From positions 62,001 through 126,000 of the forward strand of contig NZ_CANMTE010000006.1 of the NCBI RefSeq assembly GCF_947500795.1: a stretch of DNA of 64,000 nt. Reading direction: 5' to 3'. The notes beneath the pieces are model-generated. The model made no database searches, was not told the DNA's origin, and saw only the letters and a program-made list of their open reading frames with translations. Position numbers and translations under genes: made by a program. The stretch is from an uncultured Gelidibacter sp. Lineage in GTDB: Bacteria > Bacteroidota > Bacteroidia > Flavobacteriales > Flavobacteriaceae. Shown piece by piece: positions 1 through 9,354 of the stretch (its first letter is position 1; each line of letters opens with the position of its first letter).

Positions 1-348
1 CCGTTAGTACAACATGCATTGGTTGCTATGATTGAAGCGTATCACAACGGTAAAATCAGTTTAGAAAAAATTGCTGAGAAAATGTGTCATAATCCTGCCA
101 TTTTATTTCAGGTTGAAAAACGCGGCTATGTGAAACCAGGATATTACGCTGACTTGGCTATTGTAGATATTAACAGTCCTTGGACCGTAAAAAAAGACAA
201 TATTCTCTATAAATGTGGCTGGTCTCCATTTGAGAACACGTTGTTTAAATCGAGAATTACCCACACTTTTGTAAACGGAGCATTAGTATATAAGAATTTC
301 AAGTTTTTAGATGTTAAAGCCGGAAAACGACTAACTTTTAACCGATGA
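1..348 (+). CDS. pyrC: Dihydroorotase, C-terminal part (5' end outside window)
   Basis: The reading frame is open from the first base and ends at 348, so only the last 115 residues or so are present. The C-terminal metal-dependent amidohydrolase features are clear: a short helical stretch, the segment GYYADLAIVD and the motif KCGWSPFEN, which is typical of flavobacterial dihydroorotases of pyrimidine biosynthesis. The catalytic histidines lie outside the window. It overlaps the next gene by four bases (ATGA), which suggests an operon. Family assignment is fairly sure; an allantoinase-like relative cannot be excluded from the C-terminus alone. Confidence 0.8.
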   Translation, partial: PLVQHALVAMIEAYHNGKISLEKIAEKMCHNPAILFQVEKRGYVKPGYYADLAIVDINSPWTVKKDNILYKCGWSPFENTLFKSRITHTFVNGALVYKNFKFLDVKAGKRLTFNR

Positions 349-779
349 AATATTTTAGTTACATAATAATTCTGATGTTGTTATTGGGGTGTAATGGTAT
401 TGATAAACCAAAAAAGCCTAAAAATTTAATCGGGAAGGAGAAAATGTCAGAGATCATGTATGATTTGTACATTTTAAATGCGGCCAAAGGTGTCAATAGG
501 AAAATGTTGGAGGCGAACGCAATCATGCCGTTAGAATATCTCTATAAGAAATACGATATTGACAGTTTACAATTTGCCGAAAGCAACACTTATTATGCGT
601 ATGACACGGAAGGTTATTTAGCAATCATAGAAACTGTAAAAAAGAAACTAGAAAAAAATAAGGACTTCTACGAAAAACTGAATGTAAAGGAGCAAAATGT
701 AAAGGATTCCATCAATGCCGCCAAAAAGAAGAAGAATGATTCCCTTATAGGGTTAGATGCTCCTTTACCGCAGCAATAA
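345..779 (+). CDS. DUF4296 lipoprotein
   Basis: This is a 144-residue protein with a lipoprotein signal peptide whose lipobox ends LLLGC (Cys16), followed by a compact helical domain. The pattern of a conserved MYDLYILNAAKG segment and a later YYAYDTEGY stretch fits DUF4296, a small lipoprotein family common in Flavobacteriia. The function of the family is unknown. The tail is rich in Lys and Asp. The start overlaps the dihydroorotase stop (ATGA), so translation is probably coupled. Confidence 0.8.
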   Translation: MKYFSYIIILMLLLGCNGIDKPKKPKNLIGKEKMSEIMYDLYILNAAKGVNRKMLEANAIMPLEYLYKKYDIDSLQFAESNTYYAYDTEGYLAIIETVKKKLEKNKDFYEKLNVKEQNVKDSINAAKKKKNDSLIGLDAPLPQQ

Positions 780-781
780 GA

Positions 782-1801
782 CTACTTTTCTAAATCTCGT
801 AGAAATAAGTCGGCGGTCTCCTTTATGGAAGTAGCCATTGGCTTGAATTGAAAATCCAACGCATTTTTTAATTTTGAAGCATCATATTTTTTGATGCTTT
901 TTGCGCTATTGGTCACTTGTTTTGAAAGTCTACGGCGTTTGCCCGTAAACAGATGTTGTAACCAATCCAATCGCCAACCTATTGCCAGAATAAAAGCTGT
1001 AGCTTGTTTTGATGGCGGCTTTACTTTAAGCGCTATGGCTGTTTGCTGTAGAAAATCCTTAAACGATAGGTTCTCGGAAATAACAATAAAGCGCTCATTT
1101 TTTATATCGCTTTGCATCAATAAAATCATGGCTTTTACGACATCATCCACATCTACATAAGCAGTAATTCCGTTGGTGTAATAAGGCATGCCTTTATAAA
1201 CTTTTTTAATCAGACTGCTACTGCCACCACTGTTCCAGAATCCTGGCCCGATAATAATTCCCGGATTAACAATCACTACATCAACGCCCTCTTGAGAACC
1301 ACGCCAAACTTCCGTTTCGGCACCATATTTAGTAATGGCATAAATACTGTTGTCATCCTCTTGACTCCAATACGTCTCTTCGGTAATGAGTTGCTCCGGA
1401 TTTTGATGATGGCCAATGGTAGCTATAGAACTGACATAGCACAGTTTTTTGATGCGGTTTGAAATACAAAGATTCACCACATTTGCAGTGCCTTCAATAT
1501 TGATTTTGCGGAGTTCTAAATATTTATTTGGTTCAAAACTCACAAAAGCGGCACAGTGATAAACATAATCTACACCGTTAAAAGCCTCCTGCAAAGCGGG
1601 TATGTCAGTAATGTCAGCTTCTATCCATTCTATTTTGTTGTAAAGGGACTCAACGTCTTCAGTGTAGTATGAAAAGACATTTTTTACCAAATCTAATTTC
1701 TGCTCCCTTCTGTAAATTGCTTTTACTTTAGTATTGGTTTCCAATATTTTATAAAGCAAGTGGGAACCCACCAATCCTGTACCTCCTGTAACTAATATCA
1801 T
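782..1801 (-). CDS. NAD-dependent epimerase/dehydratase family protein
   Basis: A 339-residue extended short-chain dehydrogenase. The N-terminal Rossmann nucleotide-binding motif reads VTGGTGLVGSHLL (residues 4-16), and the catalytic YxxxK appears as YAITK near residue 155 with an upstream Ser-rich VSSIATIG strand. Such proteins act on nucleotide sugars or on small carbonyl compounds, and the substrate cannot be told from sequence. It converges on the upstream lipoprotein gene with only two bases between the stops. It is divergent from tyrS. Confidence 0.85.
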   Translation of the reverse strand: MILVTGGTGLVGSHLLYKILETNTKVKAIYRREQKLDLVKNVFSYYTEDVESLYNKIEWIEADITDIPALQEAFNGVDYVYHCAAFVSFEPNKYLELRKINIEGTANVVNLCISNRIKKLCYVSSIATIGHHQNPEQLITEETYWSQEDDNSIYAITKYGAETEVWRGSQEGVDVVIVNPGIIIGPGFWNSGGSSSLIKKVYKGMPYYTNGITAYVDVDDVVKAMILLMQSDIKNERFIVISENLSFKDFLQQTAIALKVKPPSKQATAFILAIGWRLDWLQHLFTGKRRRLSKQVTNSAKSIKKYDASKLKNALDFQFKPMATSIKETADLFLRDLEK

Positions 1802-1854
1802 GAGACTAAAATAAAGAATTATTAGATATTAATTCCTAATTCTCTAGTGATGTT

Positions 1855-1862
1855 TATCTTTG
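1855..1862 (+). promoter_or_regulatory. Probable -7 promoter element of tyrS
   Basis: TATCTTTG fits the Bacteroidota -7 consensus TAnnTTTG and lies 31 bases before the tyrS start codon. I see no clear TTTG box at the usual spacing upstream, so only half of the promoter is supported. Confidence 0.4.
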
Positions 1863-1892
1863 CCGAATTAGAAAAAATTAATAAAAAAACTC

Positions 1893-3203
1893 ATGACAAA
1901 CGCATTTGTAGAAGATTTAAGATGGAGAGGGATGGTCCACGATATCATGCCTGGAACGGAAGAGCAACTCAATAATGGAATGACAAGTGCATATATAGGC
2001 TTTGATCCAACTTCTGATTCTTTACATATTGGGAGCTTGGTTCCTATTATTCTTTTGGTGCATTTGGAAAAAGCGGGCCATAAACCTTATGCATTGGTTG
2101 GTGGTGCAACGGGAATGATTGGTGATCCTTCTGGTAAAAGCGATGAGCGTAACTTGCTTGATGAGGTCGCATTGGCGAAAAATGTAGCGGGAATAAAGTC
2201 GGTTTTATCACGATTTTTAGATTTCAATTCCAGCGAAAAAAACGCACCAGTTTTAGTGAATAATTATGATTGGATGAAAAATTTCTCATTCATAGATTTC
2301 GCTAGAGATGTTGGTAAACGTATTACGGTCAACTATATGATGTCTAAGGATTCCGTTAAAAAACGTTTCTCAGGAGAAGAGGGAAGTGTGGGAATGTCCT
2401 TTACGGAATTTACATACCAACTGATTCAAGGATACGATTTTTACCATTTACACAAGCACCATAATGTTGCTTTGCAAATGGGAGGAAGTGACCAATGGGG
2501 AAATATCACGACCGGAACTGAGTTGGTTAGACGTATGAATGTTGGTGAAGAAGCAAAAGCTTACGCCATGACCTGTCCGTTAATTACAAAAGCAGATGGC
2601 TCTAAATTTGGTAAGAGTGAAGGTGGGAATATTTGGTTGGATGCTGATAAAACCTCAGTTTATAAATTCTACCAATTTTGGTTGAATACAAGCGATGAAG
2701 ATGCTGAGAAATACATTAAGATTTTCACTTTTTTAGATAGAGAAACTATTGAGAGCTTAATTGCTGAACATAAAGAAGCGCCACATTTACGTATTTTACA
2801 AAAACGATTGGCTGAGGAAGTGACCACCTTTGTGCACTCAAAAGAAGATTTTGAAAATGCTGAAAGAGCTTCGAACATTTTATTTAGCAGCAGTTTTAAG
2901 CAAGATATTAAAACTTTGAATGAATCCATGTTCTTAGAAGTTTTTGAAGGTGTCCCTTCGGCGGAAATTTCAAAAGCGGAATTTGATGCAGGTGTGGATA
3001 TGATTGCGGCATTGGCAGCCAAAACGAACTTCCTGAATTCTAATGGTGAAGCGCGTCGTGCATTAAAAGAAAATTCAATTTCCGTGAATAAAGAAAAGGT
3101 AGGCGAAGATTATATATTGTCTTCTGATGATTTAATTAATGATACCTATATCATTCTTAACAAAGGGAAGAAAAATACCTACATTATAAAAGTGACTGCT
3201 TAA
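1893..3203 (+). CDS. tyrS: Tyrosyl-tRNA synthetase
   Basis: A 436-residue class I aminoacyl-tRNA synthetase that charges tRNA-Tyr in the cytoplasm. The HIGH signature appears as HIGS at residues 45-48 and the KMSKS loop as KFGKS near residues 239-243. The C-terminal region (RRALKENSISVNKEKV) is the S4-like RNA-binding domain. The length is normal for bacterial TyrS. The gene stands alone between the divergent epimerase gene and a convergent acyltransferase gene. Confidence 0.97.
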   Translation: MTNAFVEDLRWRGMVHDIMPGTEEQLNNGMTSAYIGFDPTSDSLHIGSLVPIILLVHLEKAGHKPYALVGGATGMIGDPSGKSDERNLLDEVALAKNVAGIKSVLSRFLDFNSSEKNAPVLVNNYDWMKNFSFIDFARDVGKRITVNYMMSKDSVKKRFSGEEGSVGMSFTEFTYQLIQGYDFYHLHKHHNVALQMGGSDQWGNITTGTELVRRMNVGEEAKAYAMTCPLITKADGSKFGKSEGGNIWLDADKTSVYKFYQFWLNTSDEDAEKYIKIFTFLDRETIESLIAEHKEAPHLRILQKRLAEEVTTFVHSKEDFENAERASNILFSSSFKQDIKTLNESMFLEVFEGVPSAEISKAEFDAGVDMIAALAAKTNFLNSNGEARRALKENSISVNKEKVGEDYILSSDDLINDTYIILNKGKKNTYIIKVTA

Positions 3204-3252
3204 GATCAAGTTCACAGAAGGGATTTTATCCTAAAAATCTCGGTTATATAAA

Positions 3253-3287
3253 AAACGCCTGATGAAGAAAACTTCAATCAGGCGTTT
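3253..3287 (-). terminator. Hairpin terminator between convergent genes
   Basis: AAACGCCTGA at 3253-3262 pairs with TCAGGCGTTT at 3278-3287, and the stem is extended inside by GAAG/CTTC around an AAAA loop. The A tract before it becomes a U tract on the minus strand, so it fits best as the terminator of the 3425-4405 gene. It may also stop tyrS transcripts. Confidence 0.75.
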
Positions 3288-3424
3288 AAAAAACCAACTA
3301 ATCAACTTAAAAACTTCTCTTTTTCTTATAGAATACTTTCTTTGGTTTCCTAACCAAGAGTCAGCCTTTTAACTATTGGGTCAGTCGGTTAACGTACTTT
3401 TTCATTACAGACTTTAACACAGAA

Positions 3425-4405
3425 TTATAATACCATGAGGTTACAACCTCTGATGTCTGAGTTATCGAAACGTCCTATGATTTCGAAGCGATTATCAGGT
3501 AGTAATTTTCCTAAATCTTGAGTGGCGATAAATGCACAAGAATTGATATTTGCCAAATCAATTACATTAATACCGCCAGTTTTATTTTTTGGAAGAATGG
3601 TGAGTGCATCTTCAGGATCCCTTGTTATGATCTGCATCCATTTAGGGCACTCAAAAACACCATGGCCTTTAGAGTAAGCTTGACTGAGAAGTTCTGTCAT
3701 TCCATATTCGCTATGGATTGCTTTTACACCAAAACCTTCTTGCAAAATGGCATGAAGTTCTTCCCTGACTAATTCTTTTCGTCTGCCTTTCATACCACCA
3801 GTTTCCATAATGATGGTGTTTTTTAGCTGAAATTGATGCGTTTCTACTAAATCTAAAAGCGCGAATGAGACGCTAATAAGCAACACCTTTTTGCCTTGAG
3901 CATCTAACGAGGTTACTATATCTTTTAGTTCGTCAAGATTATGAAGATAAAAACCGCTCTCCGGATGTTGAGAGTGTTTAATCAAATCTTCAACCATATA
4001 AATCAATGAAGAGCCTTCGCGCTCCAAATAGGAAGGCAACAAAGCTAAAACCACATACTCTTCAATAGCGCCATAAAAATGGGAGAACGCACGCCTAAAG
4101 CTTTCTTCATATATAGAAACATCTGTTACTTGATGTTTGCTTGTCAGCGCTCCTGTAGTTCCTGAACTGGTAAAAATTTGTTTAACCGGCTCAGTACTGC
4201 TTAAAACATCATGCGATTTAAAAAATTGAATCGGTAAAAACGGGATGTCCTCAATTCGTTTTACATCACTCGGATGAATGTATAGCAAGTCGCAGAATGA
4301 ACGGTACACGGGATTGTTTTTAAACTGAAAATTGAAAACCTCCAAACTTGCCAATTCAAATTCGGCTTGTGTTTGAATATTAAAAATAGTGCTCATCCTA
4401 ATCAT
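3425..4405 (-). CDS. LuxE/PaaK-like acyl-protein synthetase or acyltransferase
   Basis: A 326-residue protein of the LuxE acyl-protein synthetase family, related to adenylate-forming enzymes. The Ser/Thr/Gly-rich phosphate-binding loop IFTSSGTTG is at about residues 77-85, and the conserved EYGMTE motif is near residue 238. In flavobacteria this gene is usually annotated as acyl transferase and its substrate is unknown. A -7-like element (CAAAAATA on the plus strand, 4411-4418) lies so close to the first ATG that the second ATG at 4396 (protein starting MSTIF) may be the true start. Confidence 0.75.
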   Translation of the reverse strand: MIRMSTIFNIQTQAEFELASLEVFNFQFKNNPVYRSFCDLLYIHPSDVKRIEDIPFLPIQFFKSHDVLSSTEPVKQIFTSSGTTGALTSKHQVTDVSIYEESFRRAFSHFYGAIEEYVVLALLPSYLEREGSSLIYMVEDLIKHSQHPESGFYLHNLDELKDIVTSLDAQGKKVLLISVSFALLDLVETHQFQLKNTIIMETGGMKGRRKELVREELHAILQEGFGVKAIHSEYGMTELLSQAYSKGHGVFECPKWMQIITRDPEDALTILPKNKTGGINVIDLANINSCAFIATQDLGKLLPDNRFEIIGRFDNSDIRGCNLMVL

Positions 4406-4427
4406 ACCGCAAAAATATAGAAAATAA

Positions 4428-4464
4428 AAAAAGCGCTATTCAATTAAGAGAGCACTTTTCGATT
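4428..4464 (-). terminator. Terminator of the sorting-domain gene
   Basis: On the minus strand AAAAGTGCT pairs with AGCGCTTTT (one G-U pair) across a 13-base loop. A T-rich run follows, as expected for an intrinsic terminator 66 bases after the stop of the 4530-4865 gene. Confidence 0.6.
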
Positions 4465-4529
4465 ATTTTTATAATGTAGTTATGTTATCACTGATTTCTT
4501 TGAAAGAGCAAGCCGTTTGTGGAGTCAAA

Positions 4530-4865
4530 CTATCGTACTACCAGTTTTCGAGTGGCCGTATTATTGCCTTCTTTTATTCTTAAAATATAAATGCCTGGTG
4601 TCAATTTTGAAATGTTTAATTCTTTTCCAAAAAGATAATTGGAGAGGATTTTTTTGCCCAAAACATCATAGATTTCTACTTGTTTCGTTTGATTTTTATT
4701 TGAGGTGATAGTGATTTTCCCATTACTTACAGGGTTTGGATATATTGCTAAATCCACAATATCATTTGAAGCGCCCATTTTTGAAGGTGTACTTTGGGCA
4801 ACACTACTTAAGCCAAAGCCAAGGCCAATCATCAATAAAAGAAAATAAAAGTAGTTTTTCATCAA
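4530..4865 (-). CDS. Small secreted protein consisting of a T9SS type A sorting domain
   Basis: A 111-residue protein with a signal peptide (about residues 1-23, ending SSVAQ) and then almost nothing but a type IX secretion C-terminal sorting domain. The usual features are present: YPNPVSNGKITI, IYDVLGK and LTPGIYILRI, ending in a basic KLVVR tail. Sorting domains normally sit behind a large cargo domain that they carry across the outer membrane, and here only some 10 linker residues precede it. No frame upstream restores a longer protein. It could be a genuine small secreted protein or the remnant of a larger one. Confidence 0.8.
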   Translation of the reverse strand: MMKNYFYFLLLMIGLGFGLSSVAQSTPSKMGASNDIVDLAIYPNPVSNGKITITSNKNQTKQVEIYDVLGKKILSNYLFGKELNISKLTPGIYILRIKEGNNTATRKLVVR

Positions 4866-5049
4866 ATAAAAGCTTTTAATAAAAGTAATAAATTATTACA
4901 AAACCCGTACCATAAATTTGTTAAACAATTATTTTTTGCCTAAAAATTAATCAATTGTTTCCTTTGGGTTAACATAACGTTACCAATGTTTAAGTTTTTT
5001 CAAGTATCTGTTAATAATATTATCTTTACCTTATAATTGAATAACACAC

Positions 5050-5733
5050 ATGAAAAATAAGGACATAAAAATACTGTTGGTTGACGATGAGCCAGATATT
5101 TTAGAAATAATAGGTTATAACCTTTCCGCGGAAGGTTATCAAATCATCACTGCAGAAAATGGTGTCCAAGCCGTTAAAAGGGCGAAAAAGGAACGGCCGC
5201 AGCTTATCATTTTGGATGTTATGATGCCTGAAATGGACGGTATTGAAGCATGCGAGCAAATTCGTAAAATTCCAGAATTAAGCAATACCATCATCACCTT
5301 TTTGACCGCGAGAAGTGAGGATTACTCACAAATGGCAGGATTTGATGTTGGTGCTGACGATTATATTACCAAACCTATTAAGCCGAAAGTGTTAACGAGT
5401 AAGGTAAAGGCGTTACTTAGGCGTATAAAGGAGGAGGAAACTTCAGAAGCGATTTTGAAAATCGGGAAATTGATTATCAACCGTGAGGAGTATAAAATCT
5501 CTAATAAAGGTGAAGAGATAATTCTGCCAAGAAAGGAATTCGAATTGCTATCTTTGTTAGCAACCAAGCCTAATAAAGTATTTAAACGCGAAGAGATCTT
5601 AGAAAAAGTATGGGGCAACGAGGTTGTTGTTGGTGGAAGAACCATTGATGTGCATATCCGAAAGTTGCGCGAAAAAATTGGCGATGACTGCTTTAAGACT
5701 GTAAAAGGTGTCGGCTACAAGTTTGTTGACTAA
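5050..5733 (+). CDS. OmpR/PhoB-family response regulator
   Basis: A 227-residue response regulator. The receiver domain has the acidic pair in VDDEPD (residues 11-16), the phosphoacceptor Asp56 in ILDVMMPEMDG and the conserved Lys in DYITKP. The C-terminal winged-helix DNA-binding domain ends in the typical RKLREKIG and VRGVGY-like (VKGVGYKF) segments. The stop codon region overlaps the start of the histidine kinase gene by one base, so the two form a two-component operon. Confidence 0.92.
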   Translation: MKNKDIKILLVDDEPDILEIIGYNLSAEGYQIITAENGVQAVKRAKKERPQLIILDVMMPEMDGIEACEQIRKIPELSNTIITFLTARSEDYSQMAGFDVGADDYITKPIKPKVLTSKVKALLRRIKEEETSEAILKIGKLIINREEYKISNKGEEIILPRKEFELLSLLATKPNKVFKREEILEKVWGNEVVVGGRTIDVHIRKLREKIGDDCFKTVKGVGYKFVD

Positions 5734-6776
5734 TGAAAGAACCCGTAAAGAAGTCCTATAAATTTGCCACAAAAACAGCGCTCTATATAACCATAGTGGT
5801 AACCTTACTTATGGCTGTTGCGCTTTTGGTCTCGCAAGCGTTTAACCTGTGGATTTTATTGGGTTTTTCTGCATTAGTGTATATCACCTCATTCTTCATT
5901 ATCCAATATCGTGTAGAACGTTTTATTTACCGACGGGTCAAGAAAATCTATGACGATTTGACTCTGTTGGAGTCTGCTTCATTACGTAAACAGCCCATCA
6001 CTACAGATATGGCGACGCTTACGCAAGAAATTGATAAGTTCGCTAAAGATAAAAAGCTCGAAATTGAGACCCTTAAAGTTAGGGAAGAGTACCGTAAAGA
6101 ATTTTTAGGAAATGTATCCCACGAGTTAAAAACACCATTATTTACTGTGCAAGGTTACATCCTGACGTTGTTGGATGGCGCCATGAATAATGAAAAACTG
6201 AGAGAAAAATATCTCGAGAGAGCTAATAAGGGCGTAGAACGATTGATATATATTGTTCAGGATTTGGACATGATTACCAAGTTGGAGGTAGGTGATTTAA
6301 GTTTGAATGTCGAAACCTTTGATATAGTTGAATTGGTAGCCAGCGTTTTTGAATTATTGGAAATGAAGTCTGCCAAGAAAAAAATCACGCTTACTTTTGA
6401 TATGACCTATCCTAACCCTATCATGGTAAAAGCGGACAAAGAACGTATCCGTCAGGTGTTGACCAACCTTGTGGTTAATTCCATTAAGTACGGGAGGATA
6501 AAAGGGACTACTGAAATTAGTATCGAGAATTTAATCAAAAATAAAGTGATTGTCAGAGTTACTGATAATGGCGAAGGCATCTCAAAAGCTAATATTCCAC
6601 GACTTTTTGAACGGTTTTATAGAGTCGATAAAAGTGGTTCGCGTAAAGAAGGCGGTTCAGGTTTAGGATTGGCCATTGTGAAGCACATTATTGAAGCGCA
6701 CGATGAAAAAATCTATATTGAAAGTGAACTTAGTGTAGGGAGCGAATTCTCATTCACGCTCGAAAAGGCGAAATAA
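5733..6776 (+). CDS. Sensor histidine kinase (PhoR-like)
   Basis: A 347-residue membrane histidine kinase. Two membrane helices (about 15-33 and 38-58) leave almost no periplasmic loop, which suggests the signal is sensed in the membrane or by a partner. The H box NVSHELKTPL places the phosphorylated His at 130. The N box (NLVVNSIKYG) and G boxes (DNGEGI, GSGLGLAI) are intact. It is paired with the response regulator immediately upstream. The 3' end overlaps the convergent glycosyltransferase gene by 27 bases. Confidence 0.92.
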   Translation: MKEPVKKSYKFATKTALYITIVVTLLMAVALLVSQAFNLWILLGFSALVYITSFFIIQYRVERFIYRRVKKIYDDLTLLESASLRKQPITTDMATLTQEIDKFAKDKKLEIETLKVREEYRKEFLGNVSHELKTPLFTVQGYILTLLDGAMNNEKLREKYLERANKGVERLIYIVQDLDMITKLEVGDLSLNVETFDIVELVASVFELLEMKSAKKKITLTFDMTYPNPIMVKADKERIRQVLTNLVVNSIKYGRIKGTTEISIENLIKNKVIVRVTDNGEGISKANIPRLFERFYRVDKSGSRKEGGSGLGLAIVKHIIEAHDEKIYIESELSVGSEFSFTLEKAK

Positions 6777-7811
6777 GGTCTTATAGTTTATCTCTTCGTC
6801 CATCAGTTCAAACCCATTAAAATCATGTATACTTTTTAGTTTCTCTAGACTAAACTCCTGCTGGTTACAACTCGGAGCCCAATTGTTTTCAGTCATTGTC
6901 TTGGCTAAATATTCTTGTTCAAATTGACCTGGAGTCGGAATGAAAAAAGCTTTTTTCCCCAACTTCGCTAAATCCATAAGCGTCGTGTATCCGGATCGTG
7001 CTATAATCAAATTACTAGTGTTAAGAGATTTTTCGAGCATTTCTGTGGTCATGAAATTATAAACCGTCATATTATTAGAAGTATGGCAGGATTGTTCAGT
7101 TCCCATGACACCTCTGACGAAAAGGACTTTACCGTTATAATCCTTGAATGTTGTGAGCAATTTTTTCTCCAAAATTTCCCGCTGAGGTTCAGGGCCAGAT
7201 AAAAGAACCATAATTTCATACTCAGTAGGAGCGGCCGATTTTTGAAATCTGCTTAACGGACCGATATAGGTGATATTTAACTCTGCATTTTCGATATGTC
7301 CCATGGTTCCGCTCAAATTGGGCTCGCCCGCATAGTCAGGAACCCAACACACATCAAACTTTTTGATGATTCTTTGGTGAATTGCTGTACTCAACCTAGT
7401 CGTATTTCCACTCAGCACTTTTAATTGATGCGTTATAAAAACAGACGGAATATCCTTGTGAAACACTCCAAACCTATTATCGGAGATAATTCCGTCAATG
7501 GCATGCGTTTTTACAATACGTTCAATTGCGAGTTGTTCCAATCGGATAGTTTTAATAATCCTGGGAGTGTGCATCAAAAGTTTCAACTTTAAAAAGTCGC
7601 CATTTTTGGAATACCTGATATTATAAGAGGGCAATTCAACCGATTCCAATTCGGGGAACTCTTTCTTTAAAAGTGATAATGCAGCGCCATCGCTGGCAAT
7701 AATCGGCGTGAAATTATGTGTGAGAAGTGCGTTAATTATGGGAATACATCGCGCTGCATGACCCAATCCCCAATTGAGAGGCGCAATTAATATCCTTTTT
7801 TTTATCTTCAA
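6750..7811 (-). CDS. Glycosyltransferase, GT-B fold (MurG-like)
   Basis: A 353-residue protein. The N-terminal loop APLNWGLGHAARCIPI resembles the glycine-rich acceptor loop of MurG and related GT-B enzymes. The C-terminal half has LIIARSGYTTLMDLAKLGK and FIPTPGQFEQEYLA, the usual donor-binding region of this superfamily. The donor and acceptor cannot be told from sequence. Its 3' end overlaps that of the histidine kinase gene by 27 bases in opposite orientation. Confidence 0.75.
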   Translation of the reverse strand: MKIKKRILIAPLNWGLGHAARCIPIINALLTHNFTPIIASDGAALSLLKKEFPELESVELPSYNIRYSKNGDFLKLKLLMHTPRIIKTIRLEQLAIERIVKTHAIDGIISDNRFGVFHKDIPSVFITHQLKVLSGNTTRLSTAIHQRIIKKFDVCWVPDYAGEPNLSGTMGHIENAELNITYIGPLSRFQKSAAPTEYEIMVLLSGPEPQREILEKKLLTTFKDYNGKVLFVRGVMGTEQSCHTSNNMTVYNFMTTEMLEKSLNTSNLIIARSGYTTLMDLAKLGKKAFFIPTPGQFEQEYLAKTMTENNWAPSCNQQEFSLEKLKSIHDFNGFELMDEEINYKTLFRLFERE

Positions 7812-7966
7812 TTTAGGCGCGAATCTGTATTTTACAAATCTGTAGGTTTGTTAATTTGACACGTTTTACAAAGGAACTATTACAACCTATCACCTAAATT
7901 GAAATACCCTTGAAAACTTCTCATAACATTCAAAGATAAGAATATAATGGCTTCCATATATTTCCT

Positions 7967-7974
7967 TAATTTTG
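7967..7974 (+). promoter_or_regulatory. Probable -7 promoter element of the trmB operon
   Basis: TAATTTTG matches TAnnTTTG, 73 bases before the trmB start. No convincing TTTG -33 box is seen at 19-21 bases upstream. Confidence 0.35.
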
Positions 7975-8047
7975 CCAAATCTTAAAGGAATGTACGTTTG
8001 GACGTAATCAAACTTCAATTTTAAATAAGAAATCAAACAATAAGACA

Positions 8048-8722
8048 GTGGGAAGTAAAAATAAACTCAAAAGATTTAGAGAAAATGAGACGTTTTCGAA
8101 CGTTTATCAGCCAACACGAGATGAACTAGTTGATGGTGAATTTCAATTAAAAGGGAAGTGGAATAAGGAAGTGTTCAAAAACGAACACCCTTTAGTCCTT
8201 GAATTAGGCTGTGGAAAAGGTGAGTACACTGTGGAATTAGCGAAGCGATATCCTAACAAAAACTTTATTGGTATTGATATTAAAGGCGCTCGTTTTTGGA
8301 GAGGTGCTAAAACGGCGATTGAAGACGGCATTCCTAACGCTGCTTTTTTAAGAACGCAAATAGAGCTTATTGATCATGCATTTGGTGAAAATGAAGTGGA
8401 TGAAATTTGGATCACATTCCCAGATCCGCAGATAAAATACAAACGTACCAAACATCGTATGACCAATGCTACATTTTTGGCACGTTACAAATCCATCCTT
8501 AAACCGGAAGGTGTGGTCCACTTAAAAACGGACAGCGAATTCATGCACGGCTATACGTTGGGCTTATTGCACGGAGCGGGACATGAGGTGCTTTACGCAA
8601 ACCATAATGTGTACAAGCAAGAAGGTAGCCCTGCTGAGGTTACTGAGATACAGACCTACTATGAAGGTCAGTATTTAGAAAAGAATAAAGCAATTACCTA
8701 TATTAGATTTAAAATTAAATAA
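8048..8722 (+). CDS. trmB: tRNA (guanine-N7-)-methyltransferase
   Basis: A 224-residue SAM-dependent enzyme that methylates G46 of tRNA. The SAM-binding motif reads LELGCGKGEYTVEL (about residues 51-64), and the TrmB signature WITFPDPQIKYKRTKHR follows near residue 121. The start is GTG at 8048, supported by the usual MGSKNKLKRF N-terminus of flavobacterial TrmB. It heads an operon with the LysE-family gene (two-base gap) and the alkyltransferase-like gene. Confidence 0.93.
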   Translation: MGSKNKLKRFRENETFSNVYQPTRDELVDGEFQLKGKWNKEVFKNEHPLVLELGCGKGEYTVELAKRYPNKNFIGIDIKGARFWRGAKTAIEDGIPNAAFLRTQIELIDHAFGENEVDEIWITFPDPQIKYKRTKHRMTNATFLARYKSILKPEGVVHLKTDSEFMHGYTLGLLHGAGHEVLYANHNVYKQEGSPAEVTEIQTYYEGQYLEKNKAITYIRFKIK

Positions 8723-8724
8723 CC

Positions 8725-9354
8725 TTGAATATTACGGTCATATTTTTTCTCGGGATGATTATCGCCCTTGTAGGTGTTATTCCACCCGGATTGTTGAATA
8801 TGACAGCTGCAAAAATAAGTCTTAAAGAAGGCCACGTAAGAGGGATTATGTTCTCCATTGGCGTTTGTGTCATTGTGTTTTTGCAAACCTATATTGCCGC
8901 TATGTTTGCGCGGTATTTAACCAATCACCCAGATGTAGTTAAGGTGTTACAACGGGTTGCATTGGTTATATTTGTGCTGATTACGGTGTATTATCTGCTG
9001 ATTGCGAAGGCAACTTCCAAGACCGAAATTGACCCACAATCTAAAAGTAAACACAGCCGGTTTTTCCACGGCGTATTTCTATCTGCCATCAATGTATTTC
9101 CTATTCCTTACCAAGCCTATATGACCATTACTTTGGCGTCGTTTGGTTGGTTGGAATTCAATAAAAGCATGATCATATCTTATGTTTCCGGAGCGGTATG
9201 TGGAACGTTTGTGATGTTGTACATGTATATTTTCTTTTTTGATAAAATCAAAAACAAGAATCTGACTTCGCAGAAAAACATGAATTACATTATAGGATCC
9301 ATAACGGGCATCATCGCCGTTGTGACATTAGTCAATATTTTAAGGGAATTATGA
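8725..9354 (+). CDS. LysE family transporter
   Basis: A 209-residue membrane protein of the LysE/RhtB exporter superfamily with about six membrane helices. The N-terminal signature VGVIPPGLLNMTAAKISL matches the GPxxxxxxxxxxxxG-type motif region of the family. The start is TTG at 8725, two bases after the trmB stop. The end overlaps the next gene by four bases (ATGA). The substrate, probably an amino acid or small metabolite, is not inferable. Confidence 0.8.
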   Translation: MNITVIFFLGMIIALVGVIPPGLLNMTAAKISLKEGHVRGIMFSIGVCVIVFLQTYIAAMFARYLTNHPDVVKVLQRVALVIFVLITVYYLLIAKATSKTEIDPQSKSKHSRFFHGVFLSAINVFPIPYQAYMTITLASFGWLEFNKSMIISYVSGAVCGTFVMLYMYIFFFDKIKNKNLTSQKNMNYIIGSITGIIAVVTLVNILREL

